Below are positions 35,425 to 44,997 of a stretch of 64,000 nt of DNA, piece after piece (the stretch's first letter is position 1; each line of letters begins with the position of its first letter). The notes beneath the pieces are model-generated. The model saw only the letters and a program-made list of their open reading frames with translations. It did not search any database and was not told where the DNA came from. Source of the DNA: Sneathiella sp. P13V-1 (GTDB lineage: Bacteria; Pseudomonadota; Alphaproteobacteria; Sneathiellales; Sneathiellaceae); contig NZ_WYEU01000001.1 in the NCBI RefSeq assembly GCF_015143595.1, forward strand, positions 620,001 through 684,000, given 5' to 3'. The position numbers and the translations under genes were made by a program.

Positions 35425-36501
35425 GTGCCCAACCCGTCGAAAGAGAAAACCAAAGCTCAGAACAGCAAAAAGAGCAATACAACGGTTGTTGAATTTGAAG
35501 ACAACCACCTTCTCGCCCAGTTGGTCGGCGAACATGATCGACATCTGGCCCGTATTGAGCAGGGACTCGAGGTTTCTGTAACCCCGCGGGGAAATAAAAT
35601 GGCTATCGACGGCCCGGCACACGCGCGAAAAGCGGCGTCTCATGTGATGCGGGATTTATACGCACGCCTTGAAAAAGGTTTTGATGTGACCGAAGGCGAA
35701 GTTGACGCCGCCATGCGAATGGCGGAAGACCTTGTTGAAGGCGAAAGTCCAACTGCATCCGTTGCCAAAACCGACGACATGATCGTCACCAAACGGCGCC
35801 GGATCACTCCAAGATCAACCAATCAGAAAGTCTACGTCAACGCGCTTCGGACCAACGAACTTGTCTTTGGTCTGGGGCCGGCTGGTACCGGTAAAACATA
35901 TCTGGCCGTGGCGAATGCCGTCTCCATGCTCATCAATGGACAAGTTGACCGCATTATCCTTGCCCGCCCAGCGGTTGAGGCAGGTGAAAAACTTGGCTTC
36001 CTGCCCGGCGATATGCGGGACAAGATCGACCCGTATCTGCGCCCACTCTATGATGCACTTTATGACATGCTGCCGGCAGAAGAGGTGGTGAAGCGCCTTG
36101 AGAACGGCGAAATCGAAGTGGCCGCCCTTGCCTTCATGCGCGGACGGACGCTTGCAAATTCAGCGATTATTCTGGATGAGGCGCAAAACACGACCCCAGT
36201 TCAAATGAAAATGCTGCTCACCCGCATGGGTGAAAATTCCAGCATGGCCGTTACGGGTGACTTGTCGCAGATTGACTTGCCACTTGGCGTGCCCTCTGGT
36301 CTTAAGGAAGCCGTGAAAATCCTCCGAGGTGTTAAAGGGATCGACATTATCGAATTTGGCGAAGCAGACGTTGTCCGCCATCCCTTGGTGACACGTATCG
36401 TCCGCGCTTATGGTGAACATGAGCGCGAGAAAAAGCTCAACCTTGAGGGCGCCGAAGAAACATCTGGCAGGCGCAGAGGAAGGAAAGCAAGTCGTGACTA
36501 A
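35425..36501 (+). CDS. phoH: PhoH-family ATPase
   Basis: 358 residues. The Walker A motif GPAGTGKT is at about 151-158, followed by DRIILARPAVEAGEKLGFLPGD and Walker B SAIILDEAQN, then MKMLLTRMG and VTGDLSQIDLP, all PhoH-type. PhoH2/YbeZ-like proteins are RNA-linked ATPases that work with the endonuclease YbeY. A basic tail (SGRRRGRKASRD) may bind RNA. GTG start 14 bases after miaB; its stop overlaps the ybeY start by eight bases, so translation of the partners is probably coupled. Confidence 0.95.
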   Translation: MPNPSKEKTKAQNSKKSNTTVVEFEDNHLLAQLVGEHDRHLARIEQGLEVSVTPRGNKMAIDGPAHARKAASHVMRDLYARLEKGFDVTEGEVDAAMRMAEDLVEGESPTASVAKTDDMIVTKRRRITPRSTNQKVYVNALRTNELVFGLGPAGTGKTYLAVANAVSMLINGQVDRIILARPAVEAGEKLGFLPGDMRDKIDPYLRPLYDALYDMLPAEEVVKRLENGEIEVAALAFMRGRTLANSAIILDEAQNTTPVQMKMLLTRMGENSSMAVTGDLSQIDLPLGVPSGLKEAVKILRGVKGIDIIEFGEADVVRHPLVTRIVRAYGEHEREKKLNLEGAEETSGRRRGRKASRD

Positions 36502-37090
36502 AGGCGAAGCTGCCAAACCGGACTGCGACATATCAGGCGAGAACACACACCGCCTGCCCCTTCCCTGTGACCTCATTCAGTCTTTCGAAGCTGAAAACTG
36601 GCCACTGGATGAAGATGATCTCAAAAACCTTGCAGATCGTCTTTTCAATCTGGCCCTTGCGTCTGTTCTGAACGAAGAGGTAGAGCTGGAAATTCCAGAG
36701 GCTACTTCTCTCGAAATCAGTCTTCTCTATACAGATGATGGACACATTCAGGAGCTAAACAGGGATTTTCGCGGCAAAGACAAGCCAACAAACGTTCTCT
36801 CCTTTCCTGACACCCCCTTGAGCAATGAAGCATTGGCGCAATCCGCCGCATGGCAAGAGCCTCTTTTCCTTGGAGACATTGCTATTGCAAAGGAAACGCT
36901 TATTCGCGAAGCCGAAGAACAGAGCAAGAGTTTCGAAGATCACCTCAGCCATTTACTCCTGCACGGGATCCTTCATCTGGTGGGATATGACCATATTGAA
37001 GATGACGAAGCAGAAGAAATGGAAGCGTTGGAGATAAAGCTTCTTGCAAAAATGGGGATCGACAACCCATATCAATCGGGTGATAGTTGA
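36494..37090 (+). CDS. ybeY: Endoribonuclease YbeY (rRNA maturation factor)
   Basis: 198 residues from the GTG overlapping the phoH stop, with AGGAAAG about seven bases upstream; an open frame extends further back but lies inside phoH. The zinc motif HLLLHGILHLVGYDH (H-x3-H-x5-H type) is intact, and ELNRDFRGKDKPTNVLSFP is the conserved substrate-groove segment. It is a single-strand endoribonuclease for 16S rRNA 3' processing and ribosome quality control. The N-terminal ~45 residues (with a DCDISGENTH region) are longer than in many homologues. Confidence 0.95.
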   Translation: MTKGEAAKPDCDISGENTHRLPLPCDLIQSFEAENWPLDEDDLKNLADRLFNLALASVLNEEVELEIPEATSLEISLLYTDDGHIQELNRDFRGKDKPTNVLSFPDTPLSNEALAQSAAWQEPLFLGDIAIAKETLIREAEEQSKSFEDHLSHLLLHGILHLVGYDHIEDDEAEEMEALEIKLLAKMGIDNPYQSGDS

Positions 37091-37112
37091 AAGATAACAT
37101 CAATATCCAATC

Positions 37113-38027
37113 ATGACTGACGATAGATCCAATTTAACAAACACAGATACGCCAGATTCCGATTCAGAAGAGAATACGGGTTTAATGAAGCGTATTGGAC
37201 AGGCCCTTGGCCTTTCATCCGAACCAGACAGCAGCGTCAGAACCGCCCTTTCTGAGCTTATCGAAGAGCATGATGATCGCGAGCAGCAGATTAACCCTGC
37301 CGAACGCGCCATGCTCACCAATATTCTGACGATCGGTAATCTCAGCATTCGCGATGTGATGATCCCCCGCGCCGATATCGAAGCTATTGACGCCAATCTG
37401 GATCTTGATCAGTTGGTTGCGCGATTTACAGAAACCAGCCATTCTCGCCTTCCTGTCTATGAGGAAAACCTCGATAATGTAATCGGGATGTTCCACATCA
37501 AGGACCTGATCAACTTCTGGAATCGGGATACAGATTATCGGTGGCAGAATTTCAAACGCGAACTTCTTTTTGTACCTCCCTCCATGTCTGTTCAGGATCT
37601 TCTTCTTAAAATGCGGGCAACACACATTCATATGGCCTGTGTGGTAGATGAATATGGCGGAATTGACGGTCTCGTCACCATTGAAGATCTGGTTGAAGAA
37701 ATCGTGGGCGACATTGAAGATGAGCATGATGAGCAGGAAGGCCCGCTGATCATTGTCTCCAGCAATGGCACCATTGAAGCGGATGCCCGCGCGCCCATTC
37801 CGGAACTAGAACAAATGCTGGAACTGGACCTGCTTCCCGAAGAAGAAGATGAGGAAGTTGACACCGTTGGCGGCCTTGTGTTCCAGATCGCGGGTCATAT
37901 CCCTGTCCGTGGTGAAATTATCCATCACCATGCCGGGCTGGATTTCGAAATCATTGACGCGGATCCGCGCAAAGTGAAGCGCGTCCGTATTCTTCGCGGA
38001 CCGGAATTGCTGATCGACGAGGAATAA
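37113..38027 (+). CDS. corC: Hemolysin-family CBS-domain protein (TlyC/CorC)
   Basis: 304 residues with no membrane segments. Layout: short N-terminal acidic part, two CBS domains (IRDVMIPRADIEAIDANLDL; PPSMSVQDLLLKMRATHIHMA with VDEYGGIDGLVTIEDLVEEIVGDI) and a CorC_HlyC/transporter-associated domain at the C-terminus (DTVGGLVFQIAGHIPVRGE). CorC-type proteins are linked to magnesium and cobalt efflux; actual haemolysis is doubtful. In this block it always lies between ybeY and lnt in related genomes, as here, with 22 and 4 base gaps. Confidence 0.92.
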   Translation: MTDDRSNLTNTDTPDSDSEENTGLMKRIGQALGLSSEPDSSVRTALSELIEEHDDREQQINPAERAMLTNILTIGNLSIRDVMIPRADIEAIDANLDLDQLVARFTETSHSRLPVYEENLDNVIGMFHIKDLINFWNRDTDYRWQNFKRELLFVPPSMSVQDLLLKMRATHIHMACVVDEYGGIDGLVTIEDLVEEIVGDIEDEHDEQEGPLIIVSSNGTIEADARAPIPELEQMLELDLLPEEEDEEVDTVGGLVFQIAGHIPVRGEIIHHHAGLDFEIIDADPRKVKRVRILRGPELLIDEE

Positions 38028-38031
38028 ACCT

Positions 38032-39603
38032 GTGCAAAACTGGCTCACGGAGCGCCCTTTCTGGCAAGTGTCGCTTCTCTCCTTTCTGCTTGGCTCGCTG
38101 TTGGCGGCAACCTTTGCGCCAGTTCACCTGATTTTTCTTCTGCCCCTCTGCTACAGTGGTTTACTGGTGTTGCTCGCGCGTGCCAAAACTGCAAAACAAG
38201 CCTTCTTTATTGGTTGGTGGTTTGGTTTCGGACAATTTGTGCTGGGGCTTTATTGGATTGGGGTCGCCTTTACCATTGATGCAAATGCCCATGCGGCACT
38301 GATACCGGTTCCAACGCTTCTGCTTCCTGCCTGCCTCGCAATTTTCAATGGCCTTGCAACCTACATCATCTACAAATCCCGCACCAGCGGGATAGCGCGG
38401 ATCCTCTTGTTCACCGCTGTATGGACAAGTCTGGAATATGTCCGTGGGCTTCTCTTCACCGGCTTCCCCTGGAATCTCGCGGGCTATAGCTGGGGTGGAA
38501 TGTTGGCAATGCTTCAGTGGACAGCTTATCTTGGAATTTATGGCCTGACTTTGCTGACCATTTTGATCAGCAGCATGCCAGCCTTGCTTGCCGATAACAC
38601 GCTTTCTCATCAGCAACGCCGTAGATATATCCTTCTGGATTGCGCCCTGCTCATCGTGCTCGTGGGGGCTGGTTTCTGGCGATTACAAGCTCCCGCACTT
38701 GATATGATGGCAAACACTGAAATTCGTGTTGTGCAACCCAACAATCCCCAGAAAGATAAATGGAAGGGGGATACTCGGTTCCAGCACCTTCGGAAATTGA
38801 TGGATATCAGTCAGTCTGAAGGCGGACAAAACCGCCACTGGATCTGGCCGGAAACAGCCTTGCCCTTTTTCATGACGACAGATGATCGCCTGCAAAACTA
38901 TTTGGCCCCGCGTCTACCGGTTGACAAAACTGTTATTACAGGTGCCCCTCGGCGCCACCCGACGGAGCGAAAATACTGGAACAGTGTTCAAGCCCTCGGT
39001 AGTGATGGTTCAATTCAAGGCGTTTATGACAAGCGTCATTTGCTGCCTTATGGGGAATATCTGCCGATTCGGGAGTTTTTCAAACAATCCGGTATCGCCT
39101 CCCTTATTCCGGTGCTTGATAACATGTCCGACTTCTCGTTTCCTGAACAGGATATGGCCAAAACCACTAACTATGGCAATCTGCCTCCTGCCCGAACCCT
39201 GATTTGCTATGAAGTTGCTTTCCCTTGGGAAGTCAGCGCCCCGGATCCCTTTGACTGGATTCTCAACGTCACCAACGATGCATGGTTTGGAAATACATCT
39301 GGTCCGCACCAGCACTTCGTCATCAGTCGCACCCGTGCCATAGAACAAGGGGTGAGCATGATCCGAAGCGCCAATAACGGAATATCAGCGATCATCGACG
39401 GTTATGGGCGAATTTTGCAAAAACGGTCCCCGACAGATGCTGGGCTTCTGGACAGTTCAATCCCCGCCCCTATCGAAGGCCGGACCGTTTACGCAAAGTA
39501 CGGAGAAAGCATTCCGATCACTCTGACATTTCTGGTATTTCTGTTCTCCAGCCTCCTGACCAAAAGGCGTATGACAACAACACTCAACCCAAGCAAGCAA
39601 TAA
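38032..39603 (+). CDS. lnt: Apolipoprotein N-acyltransferase
   Basis: 523 residues. The first ~200 residues hold about six to seven membrane helices, followed by a periplasmic nitrilase domain and a last helix at the C-terminus. The catalytic triad is in place: Glu274 in WPETALPF, Lys334 in YDKRHLLPYGEY and Cys392 in ICYEVAFPW. It adds the third acyl chain to the N-terminal Cys of lipoproteins. GTG start four bases after the corC-like stop. Followed by a regulator gene 93 bases later. Confidence 0.96.
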   Translation: MQNWLTERPFWQVSLLSFLLGSLLAATFAPVHLIFLLPLCYSGLLVLLARAKTAKQAFFIGWWFGFGQFVLGLYWIGVAFTIDANAHAALIPVPTLLLPACLAIFNGLATYIIYKSRTSGIARILLFTAVWTSLEYVRGLLFTGFPWNLAGYSWGGMLAMLQWTAYLGIYGLTLLTILISSMPALLADNTLSHQQRRRYILLDCALLIVLVGAGFWRLQAPALDMMANTEIRVVQPNNPQKDKWKGDTRFQHLRKLMDISQSEGGQNRHWIWPETALPFFMTTDDRLQNYLAPRLPVDKTVITGAPRRHPTERKYWNSVQALGSDGSIQGVYDKRHLLPYGEYLPIREFFKQSGIASLIPVLDNMSDFSFPEQDMAKTTNYGNLPPARTLICYEVAFPWEVSAPDPFDWILNVTNDAWFGNTSGPHQHFVISRTRAIEQGVSMIRSANNGISAIIDGYGRILQKRSPTDAGLLDSSIPAPIEGRTVYAKYGESIPITLTFLVFLFSSLLTKRRMTTTLNPSKQ

Positions 39604-39619
39604 AAAGGTTTTCAGACCC

Positions 39620-39639
39620 CTATTCGATGTTTAGAATAG
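39620..39639. repeat. Inverted repeat upstream of the XRE regulator
   Basis: CTATTC and GAATAG arms separated by eight bases, between lnt and the XRE gene. It could be an operator for the regulator or a weak hairpin; too short to be sure. Confidence 0.3.
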
Positions 39640-39696
39640 ACGAGTATCCTGCTTCAAAAGCGCAATTTGTTTCTACGAAATTAGAGGCCCGTCGAA

Positions 39697-40107
39697 ATGT
39701 CACATCATCCAGTAGACGTCTATGTGGGCAGCCGCATCAAACATCAACGGACGGTAAGTGGTATTAGCCAAGAAAAACTTGGTAGCGAACTCGGTCTTAC
39801 TTTTCAGCAAGTACAGAAATATGAAAAAGGCGCAAACCGTGTCGGCGCAAGCCGCCTTTTTCAGATTAGCAAGATATTGAATGTTTCGCCTGCCTTCTTC
39901 TTCGAAGGAATGCCCGAAGACCCAGTAAATGGATATTCACCGGGCATGGCTGAAGAATCCGCTGGTTTCGAGCATGACAATCTTTCCAAACGTGAAACAC
40001 TCGAACTGGTTCGTGCTTATTATAAGATAGACGATACTGACGTCAGGAAACGGATTTTTGATCTGATCAAGTCCATCGGCGGCCAAGAAGACGAAGGCGC
40101 CGAATAG
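39697..40107 (+). CDS. XRE-family helix-turn-helix regulator
   Basis: 136 residues. An HTH of the lambda-Cro type spans about 12-66 (RIKHQRTVSGISQEKLGSEL, then FQQVQKYEKGANRVGASRLF). The C-terminal half has a helical extension with ETLELVRAYYKIDDTDVRKR, common in a family of alphaproteobacterial regulators found next to metK. Target genes are unknown; proximity suggests metK or itself (inference). ATG start with GAGG upstream. It is followed by a 114-base gap containing a promoter candidate before metK. Confidence 0.9.
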   Translation: MSHHPVDVYVGSRIKHQRTVSGISQEKLGSELGLTFQQVQKYEKGANRVGASRLFQISKILNVSPAFFFEGMPEDPVNGYSPGMAEESAGFEHDNLSKRETLELVRAYYKIDDTDVRKRIFDLIKSIGGQEDEGAE

Positions 40108-40117
40108 GAAAACGGTC

Positions 40118-40145
40118 TTGACCTCAACCCATATCACAGTAAATT
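40118..40145 (+). promoter_or_regulatory. Candidate promoter of metK
   Basis: TTGACC at 40118-40123 and TAAATT at 40140-40145 with a 16-base spacer, about 75 bases upstream of the metK start. The leader that follows shows no SAM-II or SAM/SAH riboswitch pattern I can recognise. Confidence 0.4.
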
Positions 40146-40221
40146 GCGGGTTCGATTAATCAATTTGCGTAACCTGAGAAATGGTTAGCAGCAATCACTG
40201 ATAAGAAAGCTGAGGCCCACT

Positions 40222-41388
40222 GTGCCAATTTCCAATTATTTATTTACCAGCGAATCCGTATCTGAAGGTCATCCAGATAAGGTCTGTGACCGCATTTCAG
40301 ATTCAATCGTCGACCTCTATCTGGATGCGGACCCCTATGCCAGAGTTGCCTGTGAGACACTGACAACAACCAACAGGGTTGTTTTAGCAGGTGAAGTCCG
40401 TGGCCCCGGATCCATCACTAAAGAGCTGATTGAGGAAGCCGCCCGGGATGCCATTAAGGCAATTGGATACGAACAGGAAGGCTTTCACTGGAAAAATGCC
40501 GCTGTAGACATCTATCTGCATGAGCAATCAGCGGATATTGCTCAAGGTGTTGATGCCAGCGGCAACAAGGATGAAGGTGCGGGTGATCAGGGCATTATGT
40601 TTGGCTATGCGGTCAATGAAACCGACGTACTCATGCCAGCGCCGATTTATTATTCCCATAAAATCCTGCGCTCAATGGCGGAAGCCCGTCATTCTGGCGC
40701 TGAGACCATTTTTGGTCCAGATTCCAAAAGCCAGGTCACATTGGCCTATGAAAACGGAAAGCCGGTTCGCGCCACATCTGTTGTGGTATCTACCCAGCAT
40801 ATTGAAGGTGTAGAGCAGGATGAAATCCGTGAAACCGTCCGTAAATATGTTACTGAGACTTTACCTGAAGGCTGGATGTGCCCTGAAGATGAGTTCTATG
40901 TAAATCCAACAGGTAATTTTGTCATTGGCGGTCCTGATGGTGACGCGGGCCTTACGGGTCGTAAGATCATTGTGGACACTTATGGTGGTGCCGCACCACA
41001 TGGCGGCGGGGCTTTTTCCGGAAAAGATCCGACCAAGGTAGACCGATCTGCGGCCTATGCATCCCGCTATCTTGCCAAAAACGTAGTTGCGGCTGGACTT
41101 GCAGAAAAATGCTGCATTCAGGTTTCCTACGCCATTGGCGTTTCCAAGCCTTTGTCCCTGTATGTTGATCTTTACGGCACGGGCAATGTGGAAGAGGCAA
41201 AACTTGCTGGCATCCTCATGGAAGCCATGGATCTGAGCCCCCGCGGCATCCGTGAACATTTAGGCCTTAACAAACCTATCTACACACGCACAGCAGCATA
41301 TGGACATTTCGGTCGCGCTCCGACGGAAGACGGAGGTTTCTCCTGGGAGAAGCTGGATCTAGTGGATCAACTAAAGACTGCCTTCTAA
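40222..41388 (+). CDS. metK: S-adenosylmethionine synthetase
   Basis: 388 residues. It makes SAM from methionine and ATP. Diagnostic segments are [16 protein letters not shown] (ATP/metal site), [32 protein letters not shown] (the P-loop-like signature) and a conserved DRSAAY. Start is GTG with AAGCTGAGG upstream; length is typical (about 384-390). Located with trmB seventeen bases downstream; SAM supplied here is the methyl donor for TrmB. Confidence 0.97.
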   Translation: MPISNYLFTSESVSEGHPDKVCDRISDSIVDLYLDADPYARVACETLTTTNRVVLAGEVRGPGSITKELIEEAARDAIKAIGYEQEGFHWKNAAVDIYLHEQSADIAQGVDASGNKDEGAGDQGIMFGYAVNETDVLMPAPIYYSHKILRSMAEARHSGAETIFGPDSKSQVTLAYENGKPVRATSVVVSTQHIEGVEQDEIRETVRKYVTETLPEGWMCPEDEFYVNPTGNFVIGGPDGDAGLTGRKIIVDTYGGAAPHGGGAFSGKDPTKVDRSAAYASRYLAKNVVAAGLAEKCCIQVSYAIGVSKPLSLYVDLYGTGNVEEAKLAGILMEAMDLSPRGIREHLGLNKPIYTRTAAYGHFGRAPTEDGGFSWEKLDLVDQLKTAF

Positions 41389-41404
41389 ACAGGTATCATC
41401 AGGT

Positions 41405-42100
41405 ATGGAAGTAAGACAGAAACGTATCCTTTTCGGGCGCCGAAAAGGAAAACCCCTTCGCAAAAGTCAACAAATAGCTGTTGATGAACTTTTACCTGAG
41501 CTTGAGGTCAATCTGGACTGTGACCAAATTGACCTTGCAGCCCTTTTTGATGGAAAAGTTCAGGAATACTGGCTGGAAATCGGCTTTGGCGGCGGGGAGC
41601 ATCTTGCGTGGCAGGCGGAACATCATCCTGAGGCTGGTATCATCGGATGCGAGCCTTTTCTCAATGGTGTCGCCATGATGTTGATGAAGTTGCAGGAAAG
41701 CGGGGTGCGCAATGTGCGTGTCCATAACGAGGCAGCTGAACCTCTGATGGAAAAGATTGCAGATGCATCTCTGGACAAAGCGTTTCTACTATTTGCAGAT
41801 CCATGGCCCAAAACATCCCATCATAAAAGACGATTCGTCACCGACAAGAATATTACCGAACTCGCACGCATCTTAAAAGACGATGCGATTTTACGAATTG
41901 GCACCGACCATACGGACTATGGTGCATGGATCCTGCACCACTTCCTGCGATCAGACCAGTTCGAGTGGCTGGCTGAAAAGCCGCAGGATTGGCTAGTCCG
42001 GGGGGATGATTGGCCACAAACCCGCTATGAAGCGAAAGCAGTTCGGGAAGGACGCCGGTCCGTTTACTATCGATTCAGGCGCGTGCCACGTGGTTCGTAA
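41405..42100 (+). CDS. trmB: tRNA (guanine-N7-)-methyltransferase
   Basis: 231 residues. Class I methyltransferase with the SAM-binding loop LEIGFGGGEHLAWQ, then VRVHNEAAE and the catalytic FADPWPKTSHHKRRFV signature, the main hallmark of TrmB, which makes m7G46 in tRNA. A C-terminal tail (SVYYRFRRVPRGS) is usual for this family. Seventeen bases after metK, probably co-transcribed. ATG start with CAGG upstream. Confidence 0.96.
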   Translation: MEVRQKRILFGRRKGKPLRKSQQIAVDELLPELEVNLDCDQIDLAALFDGKVQEYWLEIGFGGGEHLAWQAEHHPEAGIIGCEPFLNGVAMMLMKLQESGVRNVRVHNEAAEPLMEKIADASLDKAFLLFADPWPKTSHHKRRFVTDKNITELARILKDDAILRIGTDHTDYGAWILHHFLRSDQFEWLAEKPQDWLVRGDDWPQTRYEAKAVREGRRSVYYRFRRVPRGS

Positions 42101-42124
42101 TTCCCTCACATTGCAAGAAAATGC

Positions 42125-42152
42125 TTGGCTTTAACGCCTCATCGTCTATTAT
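42125..42152 (+). promoter_or_regulatory. Candidate sigma-70 promoter of the rimP-nusA operon
   Basis: TTGGCT at 42125-42130 and TATTAT at 42147-42152 with a 16-base spacer, directly upstream of a ~95-base leader. The position, between trmB and the leader hairpin, fits the start of the rimP-nusA-infB transcript. Confidence 0.45.
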
Positions 42153-42200
42153 ATAGATAAATAGTTACTGTTACGTCAGATTAACATCTGGCTAGTTAGG

Positions 42201-42227
42201 ACAGTGGGCCTCTGGTCCGCTGTTTTT
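42201..42227 (+). promoter_or_regulatory. Terminator-like hairpin in the rimP leader
   Basis: Ten-base-pair stem (ACAGTGGGCC against GGTCCGCTGT, two G-U pairs, TCT loop) followed by a T run (TTTTT). Its position about 25 bases before rimP matches the rimP-leader element described in Gammaproteobacteria, where a similar GC stem plus U run sits. Equivalence is inferred; it could act as an attenuator of the nusA operon or as the trmB terminator. Confidence 0.6.
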
Positions 42228-42251
42228 GTTTATGGGGCATTTACTTTTTAA

Positions 42252-42764
42252 ATGCACATGAAAGAGGCACCATTGGACCCGACCGCTAAAATTGCAGAAA
42301 TGATTACGCCGACCCTTGCAGACCTTGGGTATGAGCTTGTTCGCGTAACCTTTAAAGGTGGCGATCATCAGTTATTGCAAATTATGGCCGAAAAAGAAGA
42401 TGGTACCATGACCGTTGAGGGATGCGAGGAAATCAGCCGCGCAGTATCTGTTCTTCTGGATGTGGAAGACCCGATTGCCGAAGCCTATGATTTGGAAGTG
42501 TCCTCCCCCGGAATTGATCGCCCTCTCACCCGTGAGAAGGATTTTGATCGCTGGGCTGGTTTTGAAGCAAAAGTTGAGTTACAGGAAGCGGTAGAGGGAC
42601 AGCGCAGATACCGCGGCAAACTTCTTGGAATGAAGGAGGGGATGATCCTTCTTCAGGAAAGCGCTGACAAGAAATGGGAACTGCCTTTCGCGGATCTTCG
42701 TAAGGCGAAACTGGTTTTAACAGATGAACTGATTGCTGCCTCTCAAGGTGGCAAAAAGTCCTGA
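42252..42764 (+). CDS. rimP: Ribosome maturation factor RimP
   Basis: 170 residues. N-terminal DUF150 alpha/beta domain: TPTLADLGYELVRVTFKGG, CEEISRAVSVLLDVEDPI and EVSSPGIDRPLTREKDFDRW, the diagnostic RimP motif, then an Sm-like C-terminal domain. It assists 30S subunit maturation. The start is uncertain: ATG here, ATG two codons later, or a TTG at residue 8 that has GAGG at a good distance. Head of the rimP-nusA operon. Confidence 0.93.
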   Translation: MHMKEAPLDPTAKIAEMITPTLADLGYELVRVTFKGGDHQLLQIMAEKEDGTMTVEGCEEISRAVSVLLDVEDPIAEAYDLEVSSPGIDRPLTREKDFDRWAGFEAKVELQEAVEGQRRYRGKLLGMKEGMILLQESADKKWELPFADLRKAKLVLTDELIAASQGGKKS

Positions 42765-42791
42765 ATGTCATAAAGTAGACGGAATAAAGAT

Positions 42792-44363
42792 ATGGAATCG
42801 GCCGCAAGCTTGAACCGACTGGAACTTCTGCAAATTGCAGATGCCGTTGCCAGGGAAAAACTGATTGACCGTGACATCGTTCTGGAAGCGATGGAAGAAG
42901 CTATCCAGAAAGCAGCCCGCGCAAAATACGGACATGAAAATGATATTCGTGCCCACATTCACCGCGGCACAGGTGAAATTACCCTGATGCGCGCCCGTGA
43001 GGTTGTTGAAGAAGTTGAAAATGAAGCGACACAGCTTACCCTTGAAGAAGCGCGTTATGAAAAACCAGACGCTGAAATGGGTGAGACACTTCTGGACCGT
43101 CTACCACCTCTGGATCTTGGCCGTATTGCCGCTCAGACTGCAAAACAGGTTATTGTCCAAAAAGTTCGTGAAGCTGAGCGCGAGCGCCAGTATCAGGAAT
43201 ATAAAGATCGCGTCGGCGGTGTCATCAATGGCATCGTCAAACGTGTTGAATATGGCAACGTAACCGTTGACCTTGGCAAAGCAGACGCCGTCGTTCGCCG
43301 TGATGAATTGCTGGCCCGTGAAAGTTTCCGTCAGGGCGATCGCATTCGTGCCTATATCTTTGATGTCCGCCGCGAACAGCGCGGACCGCAGATTTTCCTC
43401 TCACGCAGCCACCCGCAATTCATGGCAAAACTATTTGAGCAGGAAGTCCCGGAAATCTTTGAAGGCACGATCGAGATCAAGGCTGTTGCCCGCGATCCGG
43501 GAAGCCGTGCTAAAATCGCAGTAACCTCTTCGGATCCAAGTATCGATCCGGTGGGTGCCTGTGTTGGTATGCGAGGCTCGCGCGTGCAGGCCGTTGTAAA
43601 CGAACTGCAGGGCGAAAAAATTGACATCATTCAATGGTCCCCTGATCAGGCAAGCTTCATCGTAAACGCACTGGCACCTGCAGAAGTTGCCAAAGTTGTT
43701 CTTGATGAAGATGCAAACCGTATCGAAGTTGTTGTCCCTGATGATCAGCTGTCTCTGGCAATTGGTCGTCGTGGTCAGAATGTGCGTCTGGCAACACAAC
43801 TTTCCGGTTGGGATATCGACATTCTGACTGAGGAAGAGGAATCTAATCGTCGTCAGGCCGAGTTCACTGAACGCACTAAAGAGTTCATGGAATGCCTCGA
43901 TGTGGATGAAACCATCGCGCAGCTTCTGGCATCAGAAGGTTTCACATCCGTTGAGGAACTGACTTACGTCGATATCAGTGAAGTATCCACCATCGAAGGT
44001 TTCGATGAAGAGTTGGCCGAAGAAATTATCCGCCGCGCTCAGGATTACATCACAGCCATGCACTCTGAAATGGAAGCAAAACGTCAGGAACTTGGTGTGA
44101 CTGATGACATCGCCGCCATCGAAATCCTGACTCCACCAATGCTTGTTGCACTTGGTGAGGCAGGTGTGAAGGAACTGGATGATCTTGCCGACCTCTCAGG
44201 GGATGAGCTGACCAATGGTGAAGACGGTATTCTCCGTAACTTCAACATGGATCTGGACACTGCCAACGAAATGATCATGGCAGCGCGCGCTCATTGGTTT
44301 GAAGGTGAAGAAGGCGCTTCTGATGAAGGCGAAAATGCTTCCGACGAGGAAGAGAACGCCTAA
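42792..44363 (+). CDS. nusA: Transcription termination/antitermination factor NusA
   Basis: 523 residues. NusA N-terminal domain (about 1-130), S1 domain (GGVINGIVKRVEYGNVTVDL), KH domains with VGACVGMRGSRVQAVVNEL and LAIGRRGQNVRLA, and two C-terminal helical acidic repeats with a final acidic tail. It binds RNA polymerase and nascent RNA to control pausing, termination and antitermination. ATG start 27 bases after rimP. The coding end overlaps an open frame of ylxR, but its likely start lies beyond the stop. Confidence 0.97.
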   Translation: MESAASLNRLELLQIADAVAREKLIDRDIVLEAMEEAIQKAARAKYGHENDIRAHIHRGTGEITLMRAREVVEEVENEATQLTLEEARYEKPDAEMGETLLDRLPPLDLGRIAAQTAKQVIVQKVREAERERQYQEYKDRVGGVINGIVKRVEYGNVTVDLGKADAVVRRDELLARESFRQGDRIRAYIFDVRREQRGPQIFLSRSHPQFMAKLFEQEVPEIFEGTIEIKAVARDPGSRAKIAVTSSDPSIDPVGACVGMRGSRVQAVVNELQGEKIDIIQWSPDQASFIVNALAPAEVAKVVLDEDANRIEVVVPDDQLSLAIGRRGQNVRLATQLSGWDIDILTEEEESNRRQAEFTERTKEFMECLDVDETIAQLLASEGFTSVEELTYVDISEVSTIEGFDEELAEEIIRRAQDYITAMHSEMEAKRQELGVTDDIAAIEILTPPMLVALGEAGVKELDDLADLSGDELTNGEDGILRNFNMDLDTANEMIMAARAHWFEGEEGASDEGENASDEEENA

Positions 44364-44373
44364 CGGAAAGCAA

Positions 44374-44997
44374 ATGGTCAAAGATCGAGGGTTGAGTGAA
44401 CCGGAACGTAGGTGTATAGCCACAGGGCAGGTTTCAAAAAAAACGAACCTGATCAGATTTGTGGTTTCACCAGATGGTGAGTTGACCCTCGACTTGAAAG
44501 GTAAATTACCTGGCCGGGGTATTTGGCTCAGTTGCCAGCGAAGTAGTTTGGAAACCGCCCTTAAAAAAGGGTTGTTTTCTCGGGCGGCGCGGCAAAAGGT
44601 GAGTGTCCCGGAAGATCTGGAAAGCCGGATCGATGAAGGTCTCAAGGCTCAATGTCTGGGACTTTTGGGTCTGGCGAGACGAAGCGGTGATGCCATCGCG
44701 GGATTTGCCAAAGTTGAAGCAAATCTGCGCAAAGGTAAAGCCGGTTTGTTGTTGGCGGCCTCGGACGGGGCGCCGGACGGAAGAAATAAATTGCGATCAC
44801 TCGCAGGTTCCCTGCCAGTGATTGAGCTATTTGAGAGTAGCGAATTGAGTCAGGCACTGGGCCAGGAAAATGTGGTTCATGCCGTCCTGCCACGGCGGGG
44901 ATATACAGAGAAGTTTTTGATCGATGCCTCAAAGCTGAGTGGGTTTAGAGGTTTAGATGCTGAAGTGAAAGAACCGGGTCGGAGTAACGATGACTGA
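44374..44997 (+). CDS. RNA-binding protein, YlxR domain with L7Ae-like C-terminus
   Basis: 207 residues from the ATG preceded by ACGGAAAG, ten bases after nusA. N-terminal YlxR domain ([20 protein letters not shown], ending KLPGRGIWL), typical of DUF448 proteins; C-terminal half ([16 protein letters not shown]) resembles the L7Ae/L30e ribosomal-protein fold. Such fused proteins sit between nusA and infB in alphaproteobacteria. It probably binds RNA or ribosomes; exact role unclear. It overlaps infB by eight bases, so translation is coupled. Confidence 0.9.
   Translation: MVKDRGLSEPERRCIATGQVSKKTNLIRFVVSPDGELTLDLKGKLPGRGIWLSCQRSSLETALKKGLFSRAARQKVSVPEDLESRIDEGLKAQCLGLLGLARRSGDAIAGFAKVEANLRKGKAGLLLAASDGAPDGRNKLRSLAGSLPVIELFESSELSQALGQENVVHAVLPRRGYTEKFLIDASKLSGFRGLDAEVKEPGRSNDD

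Noticed and set aside
40108-40221. Possible SAM riboswitch before metK
   Set aside because: The leader lacks any pattern I recognise for SAM-I, SAM-II or SAM/SAH riboswitches; only a promoter candidate was kept.
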